From Pseudomonas sp. QS1027 (GTDB lineage: Bacteria; Pseudomonadota; Gammaproteobacteria; Pseudomonadales; Pseudomonadaceae): a stretch of 64,000 bases of DNA. The translations under genes were made by a program, and so were the position numbers. The notes below the pieces were generated by a model. The model saw only the letters and a program-made list of their open reading frames with translations, made no database searches and was not told the origin of the DNA. The stretch covers positions 372,001 through 436,000 of the forward strand of contig NZ_PHSU01000011.1 in NCBI RefSeq assembly GCF_002814235.1, written 5' to 3'. Of the stretch, positions 16,655-25,230 are shown piece by piece (position 1 is the first letter of the stretch; each line of letters starts with the position of its first letter).

Positions 16655-17542
16655 ATGAGCACGATCAGTAGCGTCAGCAACTACTCGAGCTATACCGGTT
16701 ACAACACCAACAGCACGACGGCGACACAACGCCAGCAACAGTTCCAGAAGCAGCTGCTCGCCAAGCTCGACACCAATGGCGACGGCTCCATCAGCAAGGA
16801 CGAACTGAACGCCGCCCTGTCGCAGAACAGCGGCAGCAAAGTGCTCAATGACCTGAGTCAGAATTTCAGCACCCTGGACACCGACGGCAGCGGCACCATC
16901 AGCGCCACCGAACTGTCGGCGATGAAGCCCCACGGCCATGGCGGTCATGGCGGCGGCAAGCCCGATACCCAATTGGCCGATGAGCTGCTCCAGTCCCTCG
17001 ACACCAATGGTGACGGTTCCGTCAGCAGCAGCGAACTGGCCGCCGGCCTGACCAACGCTGGCAGCACCGCCGACAGCTCCTCGCTGTTCAGCGCCCTGGA
17101 CACCGACAACAGCGGCAGCATCAGCAGCAGCGAACTGGCTTCGGCCCTGTCCGGGATCCAACCGCCACCACCACCGCCACAAACCGTGTCCGCCACTGAC
17201 CTGTTCAGCGAACTGGACACCAATGGCGACGGCAGCATCAGCCAGGCCGAGTTGACCAGCGCCTTGCAGGGCACCTCGAGCACCGGTTCGACCAGTTCGA
17301 CCAGCGACACGACCAGCACCAGCAGTACAAGCAGTTCCAGCTTCAACGCCACCACGTTCCTGCTCCAGGCCCTGGCCAATGCGAGCGGCAGCAGCAACAC
17401 CGGTAGTGGCTCGGGTACAGGTTCGGGCACCCACAGCCAGACCGCCCAGGAGAACATCAAAGAGGCGTTGAGCCGCTTGATGGTCGGCCTCAACAGCCAG
17501 AACGCGACACAAAACAGTAGCGTCACCGCCGCGGCAGCCTGA
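16655..17542 (+). CDS. EF-hand protein with five calcium-binding loops
   Basis: This is a 295-residue protein. Five canonical 12-residue EF-hand loops begin at residues 39 (DTNGDGSISKDE), 75 (DTDGSGTISATE), 116 (DTNGDGSVSSSE), 149 (DTDNSGSISSSE) and 188 (DTNGDGSISQAE). All carry D at 1, D/N at 3, G at 6 and E at 12. A GHGGHGGGK spacer lies between loops 2 and 3 and a PPPPPP run before loop 5. After residue 205 there is a long Ser/Thr/Gly low-complexity segment. No clear Sec signal is visible. The start is ATG 16655, with GGGAG ahead. XopAW-like bacterial EF-hand proteins have similar architecture. Calcium buffering or sensing is inferred. Confidence 0.85.
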   Translation: MSTISSVSNYSSYTGYNTNSTTATQRQQQFQKQLLAKLDTNGDGSISKDELNAALSQNSGSKVLNDLSQNFSTLDTDGSGTISATELSAMKPHGHGGHGGGKPDTQLADELLQSLDTNGDGSVSSSELAAGLTNAGSTADSSSLFSALDTDNSGSISSSELASALSGIQPPPPPPQTVSATDLFSELDTNGDGSISQAELTSALQGTSSTGSTSSTSDTTSTSSTSSSSFNATTFLLQALANASGSSNTGSGSGTGSGTHSQTAQENIKEALSRLMVGLNSQNATQNSSVTAAAA

Positions 17543-17571
17543 TCCAGCGATTGTAAGCCCCCCCGTAACCT

Positions 17572-17647
17572 TGTAGGAGCGTGGCTTGCCCGCGAAGAGG
17601 CCCTTGAGACCGCTAAAAGCTTCGCGGGCAAGCCACGCTCCTACAGG
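17572..17647. repeat. REP inverted pair (REPIN-like)
   Basis: The arms are GTAGGAGCGTGGCTTGCCCG followed by CGAAG, and the reverse complement ending in CTCCTACAGG. They are near-perfect inverted copies with a loop of about 20 bases. The element lies between the convergent EF-hand and PerM-like genes and could act as a shared transcription barrier. Confidence 0.85.
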
Positions 17648-17677
17648 TTCGGTGCTGCTTTCAAGACCGAACGAAGA

Positions 17678-18730
17678 TCAGGACTTCTCTTCGCGCCGCG
17701 ACTGGCTCGCGCTCCAGTCGATCAGCAGGCTGTAGGCCACCGCCAGCAAGGTCGGGCCGATAAACAGGCCGATAAAGCCGAAGGCGATCAAGCCGCCGAA
17801 CACTCCCAGCAACACAATCACCAACGGCAGGTTGCCACCACGGCTGATCAGGTACGGCTTGAGCACGTTGTCCACGCCGCTGATGATGAAGGTGCCCCAG
17901 ATCCCGAGAAACACCGCCATCCCGTACTCGCCTTTCCAGGCCAACCAGGCCGTGGCGGGAATCCAGACCAGCGGCGGCCCCATGGGAATCAGGCTGAGCA
18001 GGAAGGTCGCGATACCCAGCACCAGGGCACCGGGAATCCCGGCGATCAGGAAACCGATCAGCGCCAGTACGGCCTGGGCCGCCGCCGTGCCGATCACCCC
18101 ATTGACCACCCGCTGCACCGTGCCCGCCACCAGTTCCTGGTAGTAATCGGCACGCTCGCCGATCAGTCGCTCCAGCAAGCCGTGGATAAAAGTCGCCAGC
18201 CGCGGACCATCGCGATAGAAAAAGAACACGAAGACCACGCTCAGGGTCAGCTCGAGAATCCCGCCACCGATCTGCGCACTGCGCGCCAGCAGCCAGTTGC
18301 CGACCTGCCCCAGATAAGGCTTGATCGCTACCAGCAAGGCCGCGCCCTGCTGGTCGATGGTGTTCCAGGCACCCACCAGGCGTTCACCGACGATCGGCAA
18401 GTTGCCCAACCAGGCCGGTGCCGCGGGTAATCCATCGACCTGGACATCCTTGATAAAGGTCACCGCATCGCGCACATGGTCCGCCAGGTTGAGCCCCAGC
18501 CAGACCAGGGGACCGGCCACCAGCAGCATCCAGCCCAGGGTCAGCAGCCCGGCTGCCAGGGACTCGCGATTGCCGAGCGCACGCGTCAACAGGCGCATCA
18601 GCGGCCAACTGGCAAACGCCAGCACGGCGCCCCAGAACAGCGCCGACCAGAACGGTGCCAGCACCCACAAGGTGGCACCGAACAATACCAGGAGCAGTAT
18701 CTGCACCAGCAGACGATCATTATTGGGCAT
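17678..18730 (-). CDS. AI-2E/PerM family membrane protein
   Basis: This is a 350-residue polytopic inner-membrane protein. Paired helices lie at the N-terminus (LLLVLFGATLWVLAPFWSALFWGAVLAF), a cytoplasmic or amphipathic region in the middle, then FVFFFYRDG and a C-terminal bundle ending with FIGPTLLAVAYSLL. The PYLISRGGNLP and GGLIAFGFIGLFIGP motifs identify the AI-2E/PerM (UPF0118) family. Members export small molecules or couple ions; the substrate here is unknown. The ATG at 18730 (MPNNDRLL) is chosen over one 15 bases upstream. Confidence 0.88.
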   Translation of the reverse strand: MPNNDRLLVQILLLVLFGATLWVLAPFWSALFWGAVLAFASWPLMRLLTRALGNRESLAAGLLTLGWMLLVAGPLVWLGLNLADHVRDAVTFIKDVQVDGLPAAPAWLGNLPIVGERLVGAWNTIDQQGAALLVAIKPYLGQVGNWLLARSAQIGGGILELTLSVVFVFFFYRDGPRLATFIHGLLERLIGERADYYQELVAGTVQRVVNGVIGTAAAQAVLALIGFLIAGIPGALVLGIATFLLSLIPMGPPLVWIPATAWLAWKGEYGMAVFLGIWGTFIISGVDNVLKPYLISRGGNLPLVIVLLGVFGGLIAFGFIGLFIGPTLLAVAYSLLIDWSASQSRREEKS

Positions 18731-18857
18731 GGTCTTTCCAGACAAGAGACGGCAATGAAAGCGTAGGCCAAGCCAGGGTCAGGCGTTTAGCGACAGACGA
18801 TCCGGGTTCAACCGCAAAACGCGCATGATCGTCTCTCGGTGCTCTTTCGTACAGCCT

Positions 18858-19679
18858 CTAACGCAGCAATTCGATATGCAAACCGCTGGAGGCGACACTG
18901 CCCACCTCCAGGCGTGCGGCCCTCACGCCCTGGGCCATCAGCGCCTGGCGCCAGGCCTCGGCGGAGGCTCCAGAAAGGCTGACCCGCGAAGTAGCGTCCA
19001 GGTTCAGGCCTCGGGAAATCAAAGTGACCCAGGTGTCCTGGGGCGCACCGGCCAACTTCGGAAAGTCGAGCTTGCCGGTATCACGCAGTTCCCGCAGCAA
19101 GGTCGCGGAAGTGGGCAGCAACTCACCCAGCGGCGAAGCCGAGGCGAACTGCTCGACATGCAGGTAGGCGCGGCGGTTGCCCCGGGTGATGCTGTACAAG
19201 GCCACCAGCGAATTGTCCGCCGGGGCCGCCAGCCGCAACAGCAGGTAGGCCTGCTGATCGTCGGCACCGGACAACGTGGAGTTGCCGAACACTTCATTGG
19301 CCCACAGGCTGTTTTCCCCGCAATCGCGGGCCTGGCACCAGAACAGCAACTGCGCGCCCTCCTTCTGCAAGGCTTCGCGCGCCGCGGTGAAGGCCTCATC
19401 GGCGCCGTGCTCGGGCGGCAACTCGTAGGTCACCGAGGTCATCTGCCCACGTGCGCTGACCTGGGCATCGGTGCGCAGGCGATTGCTGATCTTGCGGATC
19501 GCGCTCTGTGGATAAATCCGCTCCAGGTCGGCTGGCGCCCGATAGTCGACGATCTGCGCATCGGCCAGACGCGGCACCAGCGCCAGATCGTGGCTGCCCG
19601 GCACATCGGCGGCGAACAGCGGCGAGCTGCAACAGGCCATCCCCATGGCGCAGGCCAGGGCTGTGGATAACTTCATCAT
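18858..19679 (-). CDS. Secreted DUF4892 protein
   Basis: This 273-residue protein has the signal peptide MMKLSTALACAMGMACCSSP followed by LFA|AD, so it is exported. The mature part contains DLALVPRLADAQIVDY near the N-terminus, FWCQARDCGENSLWANEVF in the middle (a CxxxxxC pair), and a C-terminal stretch ending GLHIELLR. This matches DUF4892 proteins of Pseudomonas (PA1623-like, from memory). No function is known. The start overlaps the stop of a 32-codon ORF by ATGA, suggesting translational coupling. Confidence 0.8.
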   Translation of the reverse strand: MMKLSTALACAMGMACCSSPLFAADVPGSHDLALVPRLADAQIVDYRAPADLERIYPQSAIRKISNRLRTDAQVSARGQMTSVTYELPPEHGADEAFTAAREALQKEGAQLLFWCQARDCGENSLWANEVFGNSTLSGADDQQAYLLLRLAAPADNSLVALYSITRGNRRAYLHVEQFASASPLGELLPTSATLLRELRDTGKLDFPKLAGAPQDTWVTLISRGLNLDATSRVSLSGASAEAWRQALMAQGVRAARLEVGSVASSGLHIELLR

Positions 19680-19774
19680 CGGATAGACAAGGCCTGAACG
19701 GTAAGCGCGATAACCGGAACAGGACGTGCCGGAACAGGACGACTCAAAGTCGTGTGGAGGTCGAGGTCTGGCAT
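19676..19774 (-). CDS. Candidate 32-residue small protein or leader ORF upstream of DUF4892
   Basis: An ATG at 19774 is preceded on the minus strand by a strong Shine-Dalgarno sequence (AAGGGAG) six bases away. It opens a 32-codon ORF reading MPDLDLHTTLSRPVPARPVP and then VIALTVQALSIR. Its TGA overlaps the ATG of the DUF4892 gene (ATGA). The repeated RPVP comes from a 12-base direct repeat. No other ribosome-binding site is evident for the DUF4892 gene, so the short ORF may drive its translation. It could be a true peptide or only a coupling leader. Confidence 0.5.
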   Translation of the reverse strand: MPDLDLHTTLSRPVPARPVPVIALTVQALSIR

Positions 19775-19823
19775 GGTTGTCTCCCTTTCAACCCGCCAAG
19801 CCTCGACAGTTGCAGGCGACAAG

Positions 19824-20678
19824 TCAAGGCGTGGAGAAAAAGCGATTGAAACAGTCTGCGACAAGGATGGCGCCGGCCTCGTCGTTCAAGTGCAGATGGT
19901 GCCCGCCCGGCAGGCGCTCCAGGCTAAAGGGTAGACGATCAAGCAAGTCCTTGTGCTGGGCCAGTATGCCTTGCTCGGCCACCACCAGTTGCGCCGGGCA
20001 GGTGATACGGCGAATAAAGGCCATGGCTTGCTCCTCGGTCAGGCGCAACGGCGACGGCAGGGTCAGGCGGTTGTCGCTGCGCCAGGTGTAGCCGCCGGAG
20101 ACCGGCATCAGCCCGCGCTGGGCCAGCAATTCAGCGGCTTCACGACTGACCGCCACCATGCCCTTCATCCGCGCCTCGATGGCCTGATCCAGGGTCGCAT
20201 GCACCGACTTGCGCTTGTCCTGCAACGCCAGTTGCGCCTGCAAGGCCATGCCCAGGCGCTCGGCGGCGTTTTCGCCACTGCTGGTGGGCGGAATGACGCC
20301 ATCGATCAGCGCCAGGCGTGTCACCCGTTCCGGCAAGGCACCGGCCAGCACGATCGAGACAATCGCGCCCAACGAATGCCCCAGCAGGCTGAAGCGCTTC
20401 CAGCCCAGTTGCTCGGCCACCTGCAGGACATCGTAGACGTAGTCCCACAACGCATATCCGGCGCCCACCGGTCGATGCCCGGAATGCCCGTGCCCGGCCA
20501 TGTCCAGGGCGACGATACGCAGGCCGTGGAGCTTCGGCGCCAGGCGCGCGAAGCTGTTGGCGTTGTCCAGCCAGCCGTGCAGGGCAATCACTGGCTGGCC
20601 GTCCTCGGGGCCGAACAGATGGGCCGCCAACTCGATATGCGGCAGGCTCAGGCGCACCTCTTCGACCGGATGGCTCAT
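19824..20678 (-). CDS. Alpha/beta hydrolase
   Basis: This 284-residue cytoplasmic alpha/beta hydrolase has oxyanion region LHGWLDNANSF (33-43), DMAGHGHSGHR near 59-69, nucleophile Ser102 in GHSLGA, and a C-terminal His in PGGHHLHLN. This is the complete serine-hydrolase set. The substrate is unknown; esterase or lipase activity is likely. The ATG at 20678 overlaps the stop of the next upstream hydrolase gene (ATGA), so I did not use the much longer ORF, whose extra N-terminus is in a frame inside that gene. Confidence 0.88.
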   Translation of the reverse strand: MSHPVEEVRLSLPHIELAAHLFGPEDGQPVIALHGWLDNANSFARLAPKLHGLRIVALDMAGHGHSGHRPVGAGYALWDYVYDVLQVAEQLGWKRFSLLGHSLGAIVSIVLAGALPERVTRLALIDGVIPPTSSGENAAERLGMALQAQLALQDKRKSVHATLDQAIEARMKGMVAVSREAAELLAQRGLMPVSGGYTWRSDNRLTLPSPLRLTEEQAMAFIRRITCPAQLVVAEQGILAQHKDLLDRLPFSLERLPGGHHLHLNDEAGAILVADCFNRFFSTP

Positions 20679-21484
20679 GCGCAACGCTCCTGCCCGGCCT
20701 GGCGTTCCCAGCGGCTGAAAATATCCTTGAGCAGGCGCGCGGTGTCCTGCGGACGCTCCAGGGGAAACATGTGACCGCCGGGCATGCTCAGGGACTCGCC
20801 ATGGGGCAGGCGGCCGACACTGCGGGTGTGATGGGGCATGACCACCCGGCTCTGCTGGCCGCGGACCACCGCCAGCGGCACCTTCAAATGCCGGGCCAGG
20901 CCCGGGCTGGTGTGCGGGACACCACGATAGATGCTGATTTCCGTGGCCGGATCGAAGCTCAGGCGCAGGCGCCCACCGTCCTGGCGCAGACCGTGTTGCA
21001 GGTACGCGTCGAAGCACTCCGGATCGAAGCCGCGGAACAGGGTCTTGCCGGCAAAGTAATCGCGCGCGGCGGCGAGGTCGGCGAATTCTTCGCGCCGTCC
21101 CAGGGTACGCCCGGCCGGCGTCAGCCGATCAATAAAACCCAGGCGCTTGGCCGCACGGATCACCCACTGGTCGGCGCGGGTCAGCACCGGCGAGTCGAGC
21201 ATCACCACGCCCTTGTAGAGCTGCGGGCGACGCAGGGCCGCATGCAAATGCAGGACACCGCCCAGGGAGTGGCCGACGCCCCAGACCGGTTCAGGTTGTT
21301 GCTCCAGGTGGTGGATCAGTTCGTCGACCAGGTTGTGCCAGTTATCGTCCGCCGGGAAACGCGGGTCGTGGGCATGCTGTTGCAGATGCGCCACCTGATA
21401 TTCCGGGGCCAGAGCGGCGAACAACTTGCCGTAGGTCCCCGAGGGGAAACCGTTGGCGTGGGCAAAGAACACGGGCTGCGACAT
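20675..21484 (-). CDS. Alpha/beta hydrolase
   Basis: This 269-residue hydrolase has the N-terminal HANGFPSGTYGKLF oxyanion region, nucleophile Ser73 in GVGHSLGG, and a late His in PGGHMFPLERP. It lacks a signal peptide. It is coupled by overlapping ends to the following hydrolase and follows the thioesterase gene after 111 bases, so the three form a likely acyl-ester or thioester hydrolysis group. The substrate is not known. The ATG at 21484 (MSQPVFFAHANG) is preferred; an upstream in-frame ATG adds 14 atypical residues. Confidence 0.87.
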   Translation of the reverse strand: MSQPVFFAHANGFPSGTYGKLFAALAPEYQVAHLQQHAHDPRFPADDNWHNLVDELIHHLEQQPEPVWGVGHSLGGVLHLHAALRRPQLYKGVVMLDSPVLTRADQWVIRAAKRLGFIDRLTPAGRTLGRREEFADLAAARDYFAGKTLFRGFDPECFDAYLQHGLRQDGGRLRLSFDPATEISIYRGVPHTSPGLARHLKVPLAVVRGQQSRVVMPHHTRSVGRLPHGESLSMPGGHMFPLERPQDTARLLKDIFSRWERQAGQERCA

Positions 21485-21595
21485 ACCGGATGCATCTCGA
21501 AAAAGACAGGGGTTCATTGTCGGCACGCGCGGGTCCTACAGCAATGACCGTAACTGCCAGGAATGATGACAGTCCGGCCATGGCTATGATCTGAC

Positions 21596-22039
21596 TCAGC
21601 GCGCCGGCGGTGTTTGCCCCAGCGGCACAACGGCCATGGTCAGGCGCGACACGCAACTGGCCTTGCCCTCGTCACTGCTCAGGCGGATATCCCAGACGTG
21701 GGTGGTGCGACCGATATGGATGGCCTTGGCCACCGCGGTGACCCGGCCGCTGCGCAGGCCACGCAGGTGGTTGGCGTTGATTTCCAGGCCCACGCAATAG
21801 AATTTGCTGGTGTCGATGCACAGGAAGCTGGCCGTCGAGCCGACGGTTTCGGCCAGTACTACCGAGGCACCGCCGTGCAGCAGGCCGTAGGGTTGATGGG
21901 TGCGATGATCGATGACCATGCTGGCGGTCAGCGACGCCTCATCGAAGGCCTCGAAGCGAATGTCCAGCAGTTCGCCGATGGTGTTTTTCTGCAAGGCATT
22001 GAGTTGTTCGAGATTCGGTGCGGTGCGCCACAAAGCCAT
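21596..22039 (-). CDS. Hotdog-fold acyl-CoA thioesterase (YbdB/YdiI type)
   Basis: This 147-residue protein has the hotdog motif HQPYGLLHGGASVVLAETVGS, whose Glu in AET is the catalytic base in the YdiI/YbdB branch. It ends with the usual beta-strand region THVWDIRLSSDEGK. It hydrolyses acyl- or aroyl-CoA thioesters. Pseudomonas lacks menaquinone, so a DHNA-CoA role is unlikely. The position beside two hydrolases resembles PA1618 of P. aeruginosa (from memory). Confidence 0.9.
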   Translation of the reverse strand: MALWRTAPNLEQLNALQKNTIGELLDIRFEAFDEASLTASMVIDHRTHQPYGLLHGGASVVLAETVGSTASFLCIDTSKFYCVGLEINANHLRGLRSGRVTAVAKAIHIGRTTHVWDIRLSSDEGKASCVSRLTMAVVPLGQTPPAR

Positions 22040-22307
22040 TATTGATTCCTCTGTCGTGGTTATTTGTCATGCCTGCGGCCATCCGTTCGGCCCATGTTCG
22101 CCCCAGGTGCCACACCGTTACGGCCCGACCGACCAAGCAGACGCTCGGTCGACTATTTCACGGAAGAACAGAAGCTCGCAAGCTGAAAAAGACCCTATGG
22201 CGCGCAGGAGGCAACAGGCTGCGCCAGGAAAGCCGGGCGGAATCTGATAGTTGCCGAGGGGCATATCGCGTCGAATTTCCGCCTTCCAGCCCTTGCAAGA
22301 GATCTCC

Positions 22308-23120
22308 ATGGCAACGATAGGCCGTCTTCTTCGTCGCTTCATGCCCTCGGGTAATGCCCAGGTCCCCGCTCTCTCAACCGCCAGCCCAGGCGAGCTGCAT
22401 AGCCGCACGGTGCGCGAGCTGATGCCAGGCGATTTCTCGCAGATCGAACGGGACCTGACCCTGCTGGGCTTGAAGGACTCGCTGGCCCAGGCACGGGTAT
22501 TTCTCGGCTGTGCGCCGTCCCTGCACCAGTATCCGTTGGCCGACCTCCTGGAACTGATGGTGGCCGCCGCCGCGCGCTTTACCGGTATTCTCAACAGTTG
22601 GGACGGTGTTCACCTGGACGGTGGCGGCCGGGTGTCCCTGCATGTGCAGAAGAAACTCTTCGACTTGCGGGTGCCGCCCTCGCTGTCACCGCAACTGACC
22701 AATGCCCTGAAGCGCTGCGCCCTGAACATCGCCGCCAAGGATCATCAGGCCGTCGCGTGCCTGCCGTTCCAGGACGATGAAACCCGTCGTGCCTTCAAGT
22801 ACTGGAGCAAGGCCTCCATCTGCCAGGCGTTACGGACGCTGCAGGTGACCAACGTCAATATGATCGGCGTTGACCTGAGCGGTGGCGATTTACGCGGGGT
22901 GAGGTTTTTCGGGCAATACCAGGAGGCCGACTTCAGGGCCGCCAACCTCAACGGCGCGCTGCTCTCGAGTGGTTTCAAAAACAACGACTTCAGCCATTGC
23001 GACCTGAGGAATACGGTGCTCTCAGGTCACTTTGAAGCCTGTCTGTTCAAGGGCGCCAAGGTCAATGCCGCGACCTTGAAAAACACCCGCACCGATCTGC
23101 TCGGCGCGGTGTTGAGCTAG
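22308..23120 (+). CDS. Pentapeptide-repeat protein, unknown function
   Basis: This is a 270-residue protein. Roughly residues 1-185 form an unrecognised, mostly helical region with no signal peptide. About 80 C-terminal residues carry degenerate pentapeptide repeats of the A(D/N)LxX type, such as VDLSGGDLRGVRF, EADFRAANLNGALL, NDFSHCDLRNTVL and CLFKGAKVNAATL. Such repeats build a right-handed quadrilateral helix. Start: ATG 22308 (MATIGRLLRRF) is preferred over the ATG at 22251. The gene stands alone and is convergent with sixA, with only 6 bases between stops. The function is unknown; a regulator, decoy or secreted effector are all possible. Confidence 0.7.
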   Translation: MATIGRLLRRFMPSGNAQVPALSTASPGELHSRTVRELMPGDFSQIERDLTLLGLKDSLAQARVFLGCAPSLHQYPLADLLELMVAAAARFTGILNSWDGVHLDGGGRVSLHVQKKLFDLRVPPSLSPQLTNALKRCALNIAAKDHQAVACLPFQDDETRRAFKYWSKASICQALRTLQVTNVNMIGVDLSGGDLRGVRFFGQYQEADFRAANLNGALLSSGFKNNDFSHCDLRNTVLSGHFEACLFKGAKVNAATLKNTRTDLLGAVLS

Positions 23121-23126
23121 TGAACC

Positions 23127-23576
23127 TCAGGGGTGCCTGACGCTCAACAGCGTCATCGCCCCGTCCAGCGGCAACTCCCCTTCCAGCTCGGCCAGGCTGG
23201 CCGTGCCCATGGGCTCGGGCTGGCGCACATGGCCGTGCTGCAACACGCTGAGCAGATTGCCCACCAGCGGCTGATGGCTGACCAGCAACAGGTTCTCACC
23301 CGTGTCGAGCCGCAGACTGACATCCCGCGGATTGCTCTCGGGGGTCAACCAGGGCACGGTGATGATCTCGGCGTCGAAGCCCAGCGCCCCACGCACCAGC
23401 TGCGCAGTTTGTTGCGCCCTCAGGTAAGGACTGGCGTAGATCGCCTGCAACGGTTGGCCGATGAGGTGGGCGGCACTGCGCAGGACCTGTTCGCGGCCAT
23501 GGGCGGTCAACGCCCGTTCGGCGTCGCTGCGGGCCTGGGGTTCGGCTTCGCCATGACGCAGAACCCAGACTTTCAT
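23127..23576 (-). CDS. sixA: Phosphohistidine phosphatase SixA
   Basis: This 149-residue histidine phosphatase of the phosphoglycerate-mutase fold has LRHGEAEP at residues 6-13 (His8 nucleophile), ASPYLRAQQTA and a second His in LLLVSHQPLVGNL. SixA removes phosphate from phospho-His of HPt-type proteins and, in E. coli, of the nitrogen phosphotransferase protein NPr. It overlaps the DUF4389 gene by four bases (ATGA) and lies in one operon with gpsA. Confidence 0.92.
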   Translation of the reverse strand: MKVWVLRHGEAEPQARSDAERALTAHGREQVLRSAAHLIGQPLQAIYASPYLRAQQTAQLVRGALGFDAEIITVPWLTPESNPRDVSLRLDTGENLLLVSHQPLVGNLLSVLQHGHVRQPEPMGTASLAELEGELPLDGAMTLLSVRHP

Positions 23577-23908
23577 AGCTTGGGTTCCTCGTCACGGGCC
23601 GGATGCGGCGCCGGCGGCACCACATGCGGGGCTTCGCCCTCTGGCGCCCGGGGGGTCGGCCAATCGGCGAACGGCCAAGGCTTCTGCTCAGTGTGGAAAC
23701 TGCCGAAGCGACCGATCTGGGCCAGGAACTGGCTCAGGCTGTCGCCGAAGTTCATCAGGTTGGCGCTTGGTGCACCGTAGAACAACCTGTAACCCAGTTG
23801 CACCAGCACCACCCCGCCGAGGATGAACTGGGCGACCTGCCAGACCAGCAGGAACACCAGCATCCAGACAATGCGCAACACAATGGATTCGTACTTGGAC
23901 TCGTTCAT
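23573..23908 (-). CDS. DUF4389 membrane protein
   Basis: This is a 111-residue protein. It has one strong hydrophobic segment at about 10-40 (IVLRIVWMLVFLLVWQVAQF then ILGGVVLVQLGYRLF) and a soluble tail with FGDSLSQFLAQIGRF. The C-terminus is Pro-rich (PEGEAPHVVPPAPHP). This matches DUF4389 proteins of Pseudomonas. The function is unknown. It lies between gpsA (24 bases) and sixA (overlap). Confidence 0.85.
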   Translation of the reverse strand: MNESKYESIVLRIVWMLVFLLVWQVAQFILGGVVLVQLGYRLFYGAPSANLMNFGDSLSQFLAQIGRFGSFHTEQKPWPFADWPTPRAPEGEAPHVVPPAPHPARDEEPKL

Positions 23909-23932
23909 GACTCGCTCCCGTGGCGCTGAAGT

Positions 23933-24958
23933 TCAGTTGAAACCGCTGGTGGAAATGAAATCGACATCGGTTTTCGGCTCGCCGCGCATCAACAGCTCGA
24001 TCACCTGGTTCAAGGTCCGCCCTTCGAACAGAATGGCATGCAAACCGGCCACCAGGGGCATATAGACCCCGACTTCCTGCGCCTTGACCTTCAGCACCTT
24101 GAGGGTATTGACCCCTTCGGCGACCTCGCCCAGGCGGGTCACCGCCTCTTCCAGGCTCAGGCCCTGGCCGAGGGCAAAGCCGACCTGATAGTTGCGGCTC
24201 TTGGGTGAAGAACAGGTGACGATCAGATCGCCGACCCCGGCCAGGCCGAGGAAGGTCATGGGGTTGGCCCCCTGGCTGACGGCAAAGCGGGTCATTTCCG
24301 CCAGGGCCCGGGTGATCAGCATGCTCTTGGTGTTCTCGCCCATGCCCAGCGCCACCGCCATGCCGGCAATGATCGCGTAGACGTTCTTCAACGCCCCGCC
24401 CAGCTCGACGCCAAAGCGGTCGGCGCTGGCATAGACGCGGAAGGTCCGCCCATGCAGCGCGGCCTGGACGCGACTGCACAGCTCTTCGTCCTCGCTGGCG
24501 ACCACCGTGGCGGTCAAGGCGTGCTCGGCCACTTCGCGGGCCAGGTTCGGCCCGGACAACACACCGATCCGGGCTTGCGGGGCGATATCTTCGAGGATCT
24601 CGCTCATCAGCTTGAAGGTCTGCGCCTCGATGCCCTTGGTCAGGCTCACCAGCAGCTTGCCGTCCAGGCGCTCGGCATGGGGCGCCAGCACACTGCGCAG
24701 GGCGCTGGAGGGCAAGGCGACAAAAAACAGTTCGCAGTCGTCGAGGGTCGCGACCAGGTCGGTGACCGGCTCGACCGCCGGATGCACCTTGATGCCCTTG
24801 AGGTAACGCGGATTCTCGCGATTGACGCGAATGGACTCGGCCTGCTCGGGGTCGCGCATCCATTGGCGCACCCGGTGACCGTTCTCGGCCAGCAGATTGG
24901 CGATGGCGGTGCCGAAACTTCCGCCACCCAGAACCGCGATTGGGTACTGTTCAGTCAT
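23933..24958 (-). CDS. gpsA: Glycerol-3-phosphate dehydrogenase [NAD(P)+] GpsA
   Basis: This 341-residue cytoplasmic enzyme reduces dihydroxyacetone phosphate to sn-glycerol-3-phosphate for phospholipid synthesis. The N-terminal Rossmann motif is [19 protein letters not shown] (9-27). [11 protein letters not shown] and the catalytic lysine region [17 protein letters not shown] are present, followed by [20 protein letters not shown]. The ATG at 24958 (MTEQYPIAV) gives the standard length; the longer ORF is an upstream extension. Confidence 0.97.
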   Translation of the reverse strand: MTEQYPIAVLGGGSFGTAIANLLAENGHRVRQWMRDPEQAESIRVNRENPRYLKGIKVHPAVEPVTDLVATLDDCELFFVALPSSALRSVLAPHAERLDGKLLVSLTKGIEAQTFKLMSEILEDIAPQARIGVLSGPNLAREVAEHALTATVVASEDEELCSRVQAALHGRTFRVYASADRFGVELGGALKNVYAIIAGMAVALGMGENTKSMLITRALAEMTRFAVSQGANPMTFLGLAGVGDLIVTCSSPKSRNYQVGFALGQGLSLEEAVTRLGEVAEGVNTLKVLKVKAQEVGVYMPLVAGLHAILFEGRTLNQVIELLMRGEPKTDVDFISTSGFN

Positions 24959-25090
24959 ATGTAACCCGTCTATCCCTACCAATGGCGATGGCTGCATTAT
25001 ACGGAGCAAGCCACCGGCAGCCAGCCCCAAGGATGCCTGGTTGCAAGAAAGGACAGGGTGGCCCTTGAGTCTTGTGCCACCCATGAGGCC

Positions 25091-25119
25091 GCCATCGCCG
25101 GCAAGCAAGCTCCCACAGG
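25091..25119. repeat. Single degenerate REP
   Basis: This is one half-element reading ATCGCCGGCAAGCAAGCTCC followed by CACAGG. It lies in the gap between the divergent gpsA and TonB-receptor genes, with no inverted partner nearby. Confidence 0.55.
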
Positions 25120-25215
25120 TTGGCGCAAGCTTGACCGATTCAGCCTATACAATGACGGCCATACGCCATGGCAAACCCGCCAAGCTCGGTTAACATGCAC
25201 GGCTATTATTTTTTT

Positions 25216-25230
25216 CAAGGCTGTGCCGTG
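25216..25230 (+). promoter_or_regulatory. Ribosome-binding site and GTG start of the TonB receptor gene
   Basis: CAAGG at 25216-25220 lies seven bases before a GTG codon at 25228. The GTG opens a typical signal peptide. Upstream ATG codons at 25168 and 25195 lack a comparable ribosome-binding site. Confidence 0.5.

Noticed and set aside
16770..17250. Direct DNA repeats in the EF-hand gene
   Set aside because: They are explained by the recurring EF-hand loop codons (GACACCAATGGCGACGG type), not by a mobile or regulatory repeat.
235..19670. Several TGTGGATAA sequences (235, 1679, 3169, 10765, 19507, 19662) resembling DnaA boxes
   Set aside because: They are scattered over 19 kb and nearly all inside coding regions, with no cluster, AT-rich stretch or dnaA/dnaN genes, so they do not mark an origin.
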